A DNA stretch of 31,639 nucleotides from IMG/VR virus record IMGVR_UViG_3300005731_000051, positions 1-31,639 of that record. One strand, written 5' to 3'. Of the stretch, positions 15,376 through 22,538 are shown piece after piece. The translations under genes were made by a program, and so were the position numbers. The notes under the pieces are model-generated. The model had not been told where the DNA came from, did not search any database, and was given only the letters and a program-made list of their open reading frames with translations. Each line of letters opens with the position of its first letter. Positions within the stretch are counted from its first letter, which is position 1. This DNA is from a virus.

Positions 15376-16272
15376 TTATTTATTTTTCTTCTTAGCTGCA
15401 CGAGCTTTAGCTGCGCGTTCTGCTGGAGTCATAGCTTCCTCAGTCTCCGGCTCTTTCTCCAACTCTTCTACCACTTCATCAACAAAGTAGTTAGGGTTGA
15501 CTTCACGCTCTAATAGCATCATAACATCTTCGTTAGTCTGTAGATAAGCAATAGCTGCATCATCTGACATACCAAGAATGTTTACCCCGTACTTAACAAC
15601 GTTATCATGAGGATTAACCTCTACAATACCCATTTGCTTGGCCTTAACGTACAGAAGATTGATCTTCATAGTTTTGCTGCGGTATACAGAAAGAACTTTT
15701 TCAGGGTTCTTCTTACACTGCTCTAGCAAGAACTTCTTAACGTTAGCTGGGGTTTCTCCTGTCATATCCTGACCTAACAATAAAGCTCTGTTCTCGTAGT
15801 TAGTAGTAGGATCTTCCATAACATGCTTCAATGCTTCAAAAGCAAGTTCAGTCTTCTTGTTATCTTTTTCAGCTTCTCTACCTTCAATGTGCACATAAAA
15901 CAGCGCTTTACCTCTTTGTGCTTCTTCAAAAGACATAGCTATACAAGGGAGGTGTCTTACCCATGCCCAATTAATGCGATCTACTGTACTGTTTGCTAGA
16001 TCAAACTCCATCCCATCTTTCAATACTAACTTAGTATTCAAATGAGCCTTAGCCGGGTCGTTACTTACAGTTACAAAATATTCTAGATTCTTCTTCTCAT
16101 CTTCACTGATGCGATCTACTCCAGCAAACCAAGAGATAGAAGGATCATAAGCTGGTTGCACTGTGTGCTTACCATTTTTATACACTGATTTCAGCGTAAT
16201 TACTTTGTCGGTACTAGTACCATTTGCCAATTGATCAACTTCTGTGAAGCGATCATAACCTTTAACGTTCAT
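15376..16272 (-). CDS. Conserved-looking structural or assembly protein (298 aa)
   Basis: Residues 1-100 are mixed beta (VITLKSVYKNGKHTVQPAYD, then NTKLVLKDGMEFDLANSTVD). The rest is mainly helical and charged, with TELAFEALKHVMEDPTTNYE and AIAYLQTNEDVMMLLEREVN. It ends in an acidic then basic tail (VEELEKEPETEEAMTPAERA, KARAAKKKNK). I do not recognise it. It is the first gene downstream of the homing endonuclease and lies next to an inverted repeat in its leader, so it is likely the original neighbour of the capsid gene. A head-completion or neck role is suggested by position only. Confidence 0.55.
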   Translation of the reverse strand: MNVKGYDRFTEVDQLANGTSTDKVITLKSVYKNGKHTVQPAYDPSISWFAGVDRISEDEKKNLEYFVTVSNDPAKAHLNTKLVLKDGMEFDLANSTVDRINWAWVRHLPCIAMSFEEAQRGKALFYVHIEGREAEKDNKKTELAFEALKHVMEDPTTNYENRALLLGQDMTGETPANVKKFLLEQCKKNPEKVLSVYRSKTMKINLLYVKAKQMGIVEVNPHDNVVKYGVNILGMSDDAAIAYLQTNEDVMMLLEREVNPNYFVDEVVEELEKEPETEEAMTPAERAAKARAAKKKNK

Positions 16273-16299
16273 ATTTTTCTTATTTAGTTATTAAACATA

Positions 16300-16345
16300 T
16301 TGGTATTCTAACGACAATAATGCGAAACCTTTTACAGAATACCAA
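16300..16345. repeat. Inverted repeat in the leader of the 298-aa gene
   Basis: TTGGTATTCT (16300-16309) and AGAATACCAA (16336-16345) are perfect 10-bp inverted arms around a 26-base spacer. No T run follows on either strand, so it is not a usual terminator. It may be an operator, an RNA hairpin, or a mark of the endonuclease insertion next to it. Confidence 0.6.
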
Positions 16346-16356
16346 GGGAAAATAAA

Positions 16357-17544
16357 TTATGCTACTTCCTTGACAAAGTATTTCTTAGCTAATTTACTAC
16401 CGTATTTTATCGCAGACCGTAAGGTATCTTTATTGACGTTTAGTTCCTCCGCTATTTGACTATAAGTGCCCTCCATTATATAGGCTATACCGAGTTTTGG
16501 GTCTTCTATCTCTACCTTTAACTGTTTCTCTAAAGCTTTCCTTTTTACTTGTAGTCTCTCAGTCTCTAGCTCTACTATCTCATTTAAAGAAGGGAATCTA
16601 TTATATTTACGGTCCAATCTAAAAGTATCATCTGTGCTCATATAAAGGTAATCCCTGAGCCAATTAATTGCTTGATATTTAGTGTAATGAATATGCCATG
16701 TCGTGGATTTTGGGTTTATATTAGAATCAGCTTTAGGAGTCGCAGTACCTAAAGAATTTGTAACTGAGTTTAAATAAATAGCTAAAGCCTTAATAAAATT
16801 TTCATTGCCAGCAAAGCCGGCACACCAATATTCCTTCCCTGTTTTCGGTCTCTTCTTTTTAAATATAGTACCATCACCATCAAAATAACCTCTGATAAAA
16901 TGACGCATTAAATTGGGTTTATTAAGCAAGAATTTAGGAAAAACTAAAGTATGTGCCTTGGCTTTACCGCAACCCCATTTCTCTAAATCTTGACATAGTT
17001 GCTTGCTAGATATTTGTAGAGAACAAGTATCAGAGCCCTTCTCTTTATATATAGGCGGTGTTTGGCCAGTGGTAAGATAACCAGCAAACTTCTCTAAAAT
17101 ATACTTGTCCTCAGTTTTGAGCTTTAACTTTATTTGATTACGGTTAGAAGCATTATAACCATCCGCATACATAAAGCCTAGGAAATAAGCTTTATCCTCT
17201 GTGTCTATCCCTGAGAAATAATCGTGATTAACAGTGTATCTCTTTGTAGAAATATCTAATTTCTTCATCACTCTCTGCAAAGAGTGTACACTTATATTAT
17301 AGTGCTTGGCTATATCTTTCTGGTTAATCTTAGCCATAACCATAGTTTCAATATCTACCTTATCCTTCCAAGACAACTCTACTCCCTTAACCCTAGTTAA
17401 ACCATTCTCCTGTATAGTTCGTTCTATGACACTACGACTGTATCCTAGTTGTTCAGCTATATCAGTTGTTTTTATTTTTTGTTCTCTTAGTTGAGCTACT
17501 TGTTCTATTTCTTCTTCTGTTAGTATTATCTTTGTTCTTCCCAT
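16357..17544 (-). CDS. LAGLIDADG homing endonuclease with helix-turn-helix segments
   Basis: The 395-aa protein has two LAGLIDADG motifs, AYFLGFMYADGY (119-130, catalytic D128) and HFIRGYFDGDGT (215-226, catalytic D224), enough for a one-chain nuclease that cuts a long asymmetric site. Three regions read as helix-turn-helix units: about 10-50 (TTDIAEQLGYSRSVIERTI), 65-97 (NQKDIAKHYNISVHSLQRVM) and 355-385 (YSQIAEELNVNKDTLRSAIK). The nuclease core is therefore flanked by DNA-binding modules, as in some free-standing phage homing genes. It sits alone between the capsid-gene terminator and the 298-aa gene and interrupts a structural operon. No intron or intein boundary was seen. Its target is probably a nearby conserved sequence in related phages that lack the gene (inference). 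Confidence 0.88.
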   Translation of the reverse strand: MGRTKIILTEEEIEQVAQLREQKIKTTDIAEQLGYSRSVIERTIQENGLTRVKGVELSWKDKVDIETMVMAKINQKDIAKHYNISVHSLQRVMKKLDISTKRYTVNHDYFSGIDTEDKAYFLGFMYADGYNASNRNQIKLKLKTEDKYILEKFAGYLTTGQTPPIYKEKGSDTCSLQISSKQLCQDLEKWGCGKAKAHTLVFPKFLLNKPNLMRHFIRGYFDGDGTIFKKKRPKTGKEYWCAGFAGNENFIKALAIYLNSVTNSLGTATPKADSNINPKSTTWHIHYTKYQAINWLRDYLYMSTDDTFRLDRKYNRFPSLNEIVELETERLQVKRKALEKQLKVEIEDPKLGIAYIMEGTYSQIAEELNVNKDTLRSAIKYGSKLAKKYFVKEVA

Positions 17545-17556
17545 ATTATATTTATT

Positions 17557-17590
17557 AAAAAAAAAGCGCTGATCAAATGACCAACGCTTT
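17557..17590 (-). terminator. Strong terminator after the major capsid gene
   Basis: Minus-strand arms AAAGCGTTGGTC (17590-17579) and GATCAGCGCTTT (17574-17563) form a 12-bp stem with two G-U pairs around ATTT, followed by a nine-base T run. It isolates the capsid message from the homing endonuclease. Confidence 0.9.
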
Positions 17591-17634
17591 TAATATAGGA
17601 ATAAATTTAATTCCTCAAAGGTAAAAAACCTAAA

Positions 17635-19047
17635 TTAGAGAGTTCTTGCCTCTTCCAAAATAAAGCTCTTATAAGGGTTGAATACACAAACTCCTGAGTA
17701 ACCTAATAGGTGGTACTGAGAACCGTGTACTGATGTAGAAACATCTCCTGAAGACTTTCCGTCCATTCCACCCATACCTTTAAGGTTACCTGAAACAATT
17801 TCAGATCCTTTAAGAGTAAACATAGCAATGTTTGGACGCCCAGAAGCCAAGTCAGAACCTGTATCTAAGAAGATACCGTATCCGTGATCTGGGTACTCTT
17901 GAGAAAGAGCACGATCTGGCATGAAAGTAATAGTGTTTCCTGAGAAAGTGTAAGAGTTAAACTCTGCACCAACTTTTACTTTACCAGCAGCCTTAGACCA
18001 GAAGTATGCAGAATCTGCAGCTCCTTGGAATCTTACGTCATCACGTAGAGTTCTTTGGATTTGGTCGTATAGACGCTCGTTACAAACAACAGCGTACGAG
18101 TTTCCTGTAGGCATGTCTGACTTCTCACGCATAGCTGACATTACATCATCAAATACATAAGAGTTCAAGTAAGAGTAAGAGAACTTATCACAGTAACGCT
18201 CGATTTGAGGAATTACACCGTCTCCCATTGGGATATCACGACCGTGATCATCTTGATCAAGACACTTTCCGTTTACATCGTAGTTCGTTTCACCGAAGAT
18301 ACAAGCTTGCTCACGAGAAAGTAAGAATACATCCATACACTCTTTCTCTTTCTTAGTCATCTTGTAGTAAGAAGCTGTAGCTTTAGGATCTTTACCGATC
18401 TGAATGTACATTTCTTCCTTCATAGCGAAGTCAGCTGACCAGTCTACAGAAGCTCTGTGACGAGAAAGGTAGTTACGGTGAGTTTCACTGTTTGAGATCC
18501 ACTTAGTGTAACCTCTTTCAGAAAGCTCCGGGTGATAGTTACTTCTGTAACGAGTCTTACGACCAGCTGCAGCGTAATTTACATCGATCTCTTTGTTAGG
18601 GTCGTTACCAACTAATTTAACTTGGTATTCCCAACGCTTAGTAGAAACTTTACGTGGAGCAGCAGTAACAAATAGTTGTTGCTTATTATCAAGAGTGAAA
18701 GTATCATTCTTGTCATAGTAACGCTCTTCCAAGTGGATAGTCTCAACGTTCTTACGGAACCCAGTTCCAGAGATATCTCCAACAATTTTAACTGTCTTAA
18801 TGAAGTTAACATCGATGTTCCACTCAATTACCATTGAGTTAATTGGAGAGAAAGACCCAGAATCTCCCTTAGGATTGTAATAAACATTTTTAAGTGCGTC
18901 CGTCAATGTAGAGATAGCCAAATGCGGGTAAAGTGTTACCACTTGCCCTAATTTGTGAGGCTTATCACCTAGAAGACGTCCGAAGTTTTGTACAGTCTTA
19001 GTGTCAGAGATATTCTGAACGACCGTATTTCTGTCTACGATTTTCAT
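17635..19047 (-). CDS. Major capsid protein (470 aa)
   Basis: The assignment rests on position (after portal and scaffold-like genes), length close to crAss-like capsid proteins, strong terminator and overall composition. It starts MKIVDRNTVVQNISDTKTVQ. The centre contains TKWISNSETHRNYLSRHRAS and AMKEEMYIQIGKDP, typical of the mixed helical and beta HK97-fold capsids of this group. The end carries a Gly/Met-rich loop (GNLKGMGGMDGKSSGD) and YHLLGYSGVCVFNPYKSFIL, a plausible A-domain end. The leader is A-rich (AAACAAAGCAAAAG before ATG) with no Shine-Dalgarno sequence. It builds the icosahedral shell with portal and scaffold. I see no fused protease domain. The HK97 fold is inferred and could be tested by structure prediction. 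Confidence 0.78.
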   Translation of the reverse strand: MKIVDRNTVVQNISDTKTVQNFGRLLGDKPHKLGQVVTLYPHLAISTLTDALKNVYYNPKGDSGSFSPINSMVIEWNIDVNFIKTVKIVGDISGTGFRKNVETIHLEERYYDKNDTFTLDNKQQLFVTAAPRKVSTKRWEYQVKLVGNDPNKEIDVNYAAAGRKTRYRSNYHPELSERGYTKWISNSETHRNYLSRHRASVDWSADFAMKEEMYIQIGKDPKATASYYKMTKKEKECMDVFLLSREQACIFGETNYDVNGKCLDQDDHGRDIPMGDGVIPQIERYCDKFSYSYLNSYVFDDVMSAMREKSDMPTGNSYAVVCNERLYDQIQRTLRDDVRFQGAADSAYFWSKAAGKVKVGAEFNSYTFSGNTITFMPDRALSQEYPDHGYGIFLDTGSDLASGRPNIAMFTLKGSEIVSGNLKGMGGMDGKSSGDVSTSVHGSQYHLLGYSGVCVFNPYKSFILEEARTL

Positions 19048-19104
19048 CTTTTGCTTTGTTTTATGGATGGCATCCCACCCTTGGTTATTAAATAAATTAA
19101 ATCA

Positions 19105-19149
19105 ACTTCCCCATCTATGTTAAACTATTCTCTAATCATAAGGGGAAGT
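19105..19149. repeat. Inverted repeat upstream of the capsid gene
   Basis: ACTTCCCC (19105-19112) and GGGGAAGT (19142-19149) are perfect 8-bp arms with a 29-base spacer in the 112-base gap between the scaffold-like and capsid genes. On the minus strand a T/A-rich stretch follows, so this may be a weak terminator or part of the capsid-gene leader. I found no convincing Bacteroidota promoter here; TAGTTTAA, 22 bases after a TTG, is only a partial match. Confidence 0.45.
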
Positions 19150-19159
19150 CAATAAAATT

Positions 19160-20344
19160 TTATTCTTCGTTATCCCACAAATTACCTGTGGTAGTTACTT
19201 TTTCTTCACGAGGAGCTGTAGGCGTTGTAGGTTTCACCCCACCGCTTGTAGGGGCAGTATTTCCACTACCAATCGGCGTAGTAGGTAAACCGTTTATAGC
19301 CTGCTCTTTTCCTCTATGGAATGCGTTAGCTACTTCACGTTTATAGTGTTTCTCTAACTCATCTACATAAGATTCTGCGTTATGGTATAACCATGCTGCC
19401 TTAAATAGTCTTTGTGGATCAGAGAATACTTCAGCCATGAACTTAGAATCACCTTCCTCATTAGTCTCCAATAGCTCAGATAAGATTTCATTCTTCTGAT
19501 TGTTATCTACTTTCCAGCCTATAACACTATCAACCTCATTTACAGCCGTGGCGATAATACCTCTTTGCTCCTCTAATTCAGCTTCAAAATCTTTAGCTTC
19601 CTGCGCCTTAGCAGCTTCAGCTTCAGCAGCAGCGTTAGATTTATAAGCGTCACGGATAGAAGCTACATCTTTCTCAAAGAATTTACCTTCTTTACGGCGA
19701 GCAACTTCATCAGCAATCTCTTGTTCTGTAGCTTCCGGCTCTTGATCCTTAAGATACTTAGCCATCATAGCTTCATTATCCATAGCATCAAAATCTAATC
19801 CAGTAGCATTTTGGATCATTTGTAGTTGTTCCAAGCGTTCCATAGCCATATTATTCAAGATCTGATCAACATCTCCGCCGTTTTCACGTACAAAGTTAAC
19901 TAGACCAATCTCTTTCTCATCAAGACCATATTTTTCTTCTAATTTAGGCGCACCTGAATTAGCGAGATCTGAAAGTACATTGAATTGCTCTTCTTGAGAT
20001 AACTCATTGAAATGCTGAGTAGTAGGTTCTCCACCTTCTTCTCCAGCTTCAAAAGTAATCATACCATCTGTGATACCGTATTGAGCTAAGAATTGGTCTA
20101 CACCTGAAGCTTGAGGAAGTTCTGGTTCTGTAGGTTCCGCTGGCTCTGATCGCTCGGCAGGCTCTGTCGGCTCTGATGGCTCTACTGGTTCAGTAGGTTC
20201 TTCTGTAGATCCCCCTTCTCTAGGACTAGGAGCTGATGGAACCGGCTCTGTTGGCTTATTTCCTTCTTCTCCTTCTGTTCCGCCGTCTAGCGTGATGTCA
20301 TCATCGTCATGCAACGACGACATTGTGTGTTCGTTTTCTAACAT
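19160..20344 (-). CDS. Acidic scaffold-like protein (394 aa)
   Basis: The product is very acidic and lies directly before the capsid gene, the usual place of a scaffolding protein. The first 80 residues are low-complexity (DDDDITLDGGTEGEEG, then an EP-rich tract at 48-76). Residues 82-180 look globular (GVDQFLAQYGITDGMITFEA). Residues 180-300 are helical, probably coiled-coil (AAEAEAAKAQEAKDFEAELE). The C-terminal part (SYVDELEKHYKREVANAFHR) is basic, as expected for the end of a scaffold that contacts the capsid. It ends with a Thr/Pro-rich tail and NLWDNEE. The role is inferred; crAss-like phages are not always credited with a scaffold. Confidence 0.6.
   Translation of the reverse strand: MLENEHTMSSLHDDDDITLDGGTEGEEGNKPTEPVPSAPSPREGGSTEEPTEPVEPSEPTEPAERSEPAEPTEPELPQASGVDQFLAQYGITDGMITFEAGEEGGEPTTQHFNELSQEEQFNVLSDLANSGAPKLEEKYGLDEKEIGLVNFVRENGGDVDQILNNMAMERLEQLQMIQNATGLDFDAMDNEAMMAKYLKDQEPEATEQEIADEVARRKEGKFFEKDVASIRDAYKSNAAAEAEAAKAQEAKDFEAELEEQRGIIATAVNEVDSVIGWKVDNNQKNEILSELLETNEEGDSKFMAEVFSDPQRLFKAAWLYHNAESYVDELEKHYKREVANAFHRGKEQAINGLPTTPIGSGNTAPTSGGVKPTTPTAPREEKVTTTGNLWDNEE
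20117..20203 (-). repeat. EP/TEP tripeptide-repeat tract
   Basis: Residues 48-76 of the scaffold-like protein repeat the unit (T/S/V/A)EP about nine times (EEPTEPVEPSEPTEPAE and onward). The DNA repeats GGCTC/GGTTC blocks, a slippage-prone tract whose length probably varies between relatives. Confidence 0.75.
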
Positions 20345-20411
20345 ATTATTCTATTTACTTATTAAACATTTTGCCCTTTGGCAGGCTAGCCTTTAATATA
20401 AAGAAAAGTTT

Positions 20412-20858
20412 TTATATTGACAGGTCACTTTCTGAAGCAACTCGCAAATATAACTTACCGTCTACGTAAGCAGCAAACCACACGTATACTTCCCCAGACG
20501 GAACTGAATAAGTATTTGTAGTAAGAGTCGGGTCATCTAAGAATACGTAATCAGCCGAAAATACAAATGTTTTAGCTGATGTATTGTTAGAATTATCCAA
20601 TACGAACCAGTGTAAACCACGGTCTTCTGCGTTTAATGGGGCGTACCAATTCACTAACTGAGCATTTCCTGTAGGCACAATGTACTCATAACGAGTGTGA
20701 TCGTGCATAAAGTTAGGAGTTACTTCTGTAATTCCATTAGTTACTTTAACCAGTCTGCTGTCAGTATCTGGTGCATTCATATTCACCAGAGCATTAGGGT
20801 TAACAGTAGACTGCCCTAGTACATTGTTCGGTGCTTGGTTATTATAAATTTGTGGCAT
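20412..20858 (-). CDS. Small virion protein, possible head decoration (148 aa)
   Basis: A polar N-terminus rich in Asn and Pro (MPQIYNNQAPNNVLGQSTVN) precedes a beta-rich body with VPTGNAQLVNWYAPLNAEDR, TFVFSADYVFLDD and GEVYVWFAAYVDGKLYLRVA. The alternating hydrophobic strands suggest a compact beta-sandwich, as in head fibre or decoration proteins, which occupy this region in related phages. It starts five bases after the 141-aa gene. No family is recognised. Confidence 0.55.
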   Translation of the reverse strand: MPQIYNNQAPNNVLGQSTVNPNALVNMNAPDTDSRLVKVTNGITEVTPNFMHDHTRYEYIVPTGNAQLVNWYAPLNAEDRGLHWFVLDNSNNTSAKTFVFSADYVFLDDPTLTTNTYSVPSGEVYVWFAAYVDGKLYLRVASESDLSI

Positions 20859-20863
20859 ATTAT

Positions 20864-21289
20864 TTAATTTTGGTCTTGTTGATATTGTGAATTTCCGTCA
20901 ATATACGGTGTATCTTCTTCTATTTCTGCTTGCCCGGCCGGGATAACTGTGTTTACTACGCCGTCAGAAGTAAGTACTTGCACAGGCGTAGTTTGATGCA
21001 AATTACGAGTGTTCAATACTAATCTCTTACGAGGCGTGCAAATGTTCTTGTTTACCAGTTTACGTAAGCACAACAAAATGCTTTCATTGAAGCGTGGATC
21101 AGAATTATCATCATGCTCCAAATAATCTAATATAGCTGCTAGAGCTATAGAGTGCGCATACAAATCATCTAATGCAGGTGAATTACCCACATAAGGTTCT
21201 TTCAAACATAGTGTACTATGAATATCAGAGATTTTAGCCCCTGCAGCCTGAAATAATTCTACGTAACTATCTGTCCAATTTACTAGCAT
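20864..21289 (-). CDS. Small structural or assembly protein (141 aa)
   Basis: Residues 1-75 look helical (LVNWTDSYVELFQAAGAKIS, then LYAHSIALAAILDYLEHDDN). The second half is beta or extended (KRLVLNTRNLHQTTPVQVLT, then VVNTVIPAGQAEIEEDTPY) and ends in a Gln/Asp-rich tail. It overlaps the end of the 368-aa gene by seven bases, so translation is coupled. It is conserved in context only; the function is unknown to me, with a head role most likely. Confidence 0.55.
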   Translation of the reverse strand: MLVNWTDSYVELFQAAGAKISDIHSTLCLKEPYVGNSPALDDLYAHSIALAAILDYLEHDDNSDPRFNESILLCLRKLVNKNICTPRKRLVLNTRNLHQTTPVQVLTSDGVVNTVIPAGQAEIEEDTPYIDGNSQYQQDQN

Positions 21290-22389
21290 GAGCCTGGGCT
21301 TTTAGGTAAGCAGTGGTCGTGGTATAAACATTGGTAACATAATGCACGAGCATTTACAAGTATGCAAGCTGATTCGTGGAACATTCCCTCATTAAAGTTA
21401 TACCAAGCACCCAATCTCTTTTGGGAAAGTTTTTGGTAGTTCATGATTTTACTAACCCCAAACTTAGGAGACTCACAACAATCACACATTTTCTTAATCT
21501 CTTTTACCATAGCAGCATTCAAATCAACTGTAACTAGGTGTTGAGTTTCCGCGAAATAAATAGGATCATCTACCATAGCTGGACCTAAATTATTTCTCAT
21601 AAGAGCTTGCCATTCTTCGAAAGTAGGATCTTTCTTCCAGTTAGTCTCATCTGGATGAACTACACTACTTGTTCCATAAGGAACTAAAGTACCAATATTA
21701 CCTGTAAGATTGATGTAGAATGATTTAGTTGGAGCATAATAAACAATATCTCCAGTATCAGCACCTAAGGTACCACCTGAATTTTGTGTGGCCAACATAT
21801 CATAGTTTCTTACTACGCATACATAACTAGTATACCAACCATCAGTATAAATCTTATTACCTTCTACATTTGCAGGAATAAAAGAAGTGAGGTTAGGCGC
21901 ACGATAAAATGCTGTATATTCTACTTGATCAGACAAAAAGCTATTAGCTTCCGCCGTCAAAAATTGCTTAACTACGGTAAATCCTTCGCGGTAATCGTAA
22001 GGTTTATTGTAGTAATCAGCTGGGTTAGTCAATTCGCGAACCTCTGTAGGGTAAGTAAACTCACGAGGAGAATAACACCACTCATTAGAGTTATGGTATC
22101 CTGGAATTTGGTTTACATCATCTTCATCAGAAGACTCCATAACAACTGTTTCCAAGAATTGCCCAGTGTCACAACTCTTACCATTATAAGTCAAGAATAC
22201 TTTCTTAACACCTTCATTATACAACTGTATAGGAAGAATACTGTAATTCATATTGTAATCTACAACTGACAGTTTTCTATCCGTGTTATTCCAGTCTAGG
22301 GAGATATTTTCAATACCGCCGTCTATTCTAAACCCAGGATCATTTAATCCTCCGGTAGTTGCAACCGACTCTACTACTCTTATATCCAT
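21283..22389 (-). CDS. Head-module protein with C-terminal cysteine cluster (368 aa)
   Basis: The N-terminal 290 residues are beta-rich (MDIRVVESVATTGGLNDPGF, then SILPIQLYNEGVKKVFLTYN). The last 67 residues hold eight cysteines: CDCC (302, 304, 305), then C342, C351, C354, C360 and C368, with H357 and H359 nearby. CxxC and CxCC spacing plus helical segments (AAMVKEIKKMCDCCESP, HESACILVNARALCYQC) suggest a metal-binding or disulphide-stabilised end. It starts by TAATG overlap with a 49-aa gene downstream of the portal. The family is not recognised; a head-assembly or vertex role is inferred from context. Confidence 0.6.
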   Translation of the reverse strand: MDIRVVESVATTGGLNDPGFRIDGGIENISLDWNNTDRKLSVVDYNMNYSILPIQLYNEGVKKVFLTYNGKSCDTGQFLETVVMESSDEDDVNQIPGYHNSNEWCYSPREFTYPTEVRELTNPADYYNKPYDYREGFTVVKQFLTAEANSFLSDQVEYTAFYRAPNLTSFIPANVEGNKIYTDGWYTSYVCVVRNYDMLATQNSGGTLGADTGDIVYYAPTKSFYINLTGNIGTLVPYGTSSVVHPDETNWKKDPTFEEWQALMRNNLGPAMVDDPIYFAETQHLVTVDLNAAMVKEIKKMCDCCESPKFGVSKIMNYQKLSQKRLGAWYNFNEGMFHESACILVNARALCYQCLYHDHCLPKSPGSC

Positions 22390-22538
22390 TATTTCTCTTT
22401 ATCGTAGTTTTTAATAAATTCTTTTACTCCTTCAATGCCGCCGAAATACTTCAGCCATTTAGGCTTATATAACTGATGTTCGAATACAGTATACTCTGTA
22501 CGTCTATCTATCTTTATTTTAAACCTTCTGTCTGCCAT
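22389..22538 (-). CDS. 49-aa protein coupled to the portal gene
   Basis: This frame is too short for ordinary ORF lists. Its ATG (22538) shares a base with the portal stop, and its own TAA shares a base with the next start (22389), so TAATG junctions lie at both ends. The product starts MADRRFKIKIDRRTEYTVFE and continues with YKPKWLKYFGGIEGVKEF and a lysine-rich end. It is basic and compact. Exact coupling on both sides argues strongly that it is translated. Function unknown; a portal or head accessory role is suggested by position. Confidence 0.8.
   Translation of the reverse strand: MADRRFKIKIDRRTEYTVFEHQLYKPKWLKYFGGIEGVKEFIKNYDKEK

Noticed and set aside
17616-17623. TACCTTTG, a perfect match to the Bacteroidota -7 promoter element on the minus strand
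   Set aside because: It lies between the capsid stop and the capsid terminator and has no TTG at the usual -33 spacing, so chance is more likely than a promoter.
21784-22269. 161-aa plus-strand reading frame
   Set aside because: It lies opposite the 368-aa gene and the sequence looks like a complement shadow; no other plus-strand gene is supported.
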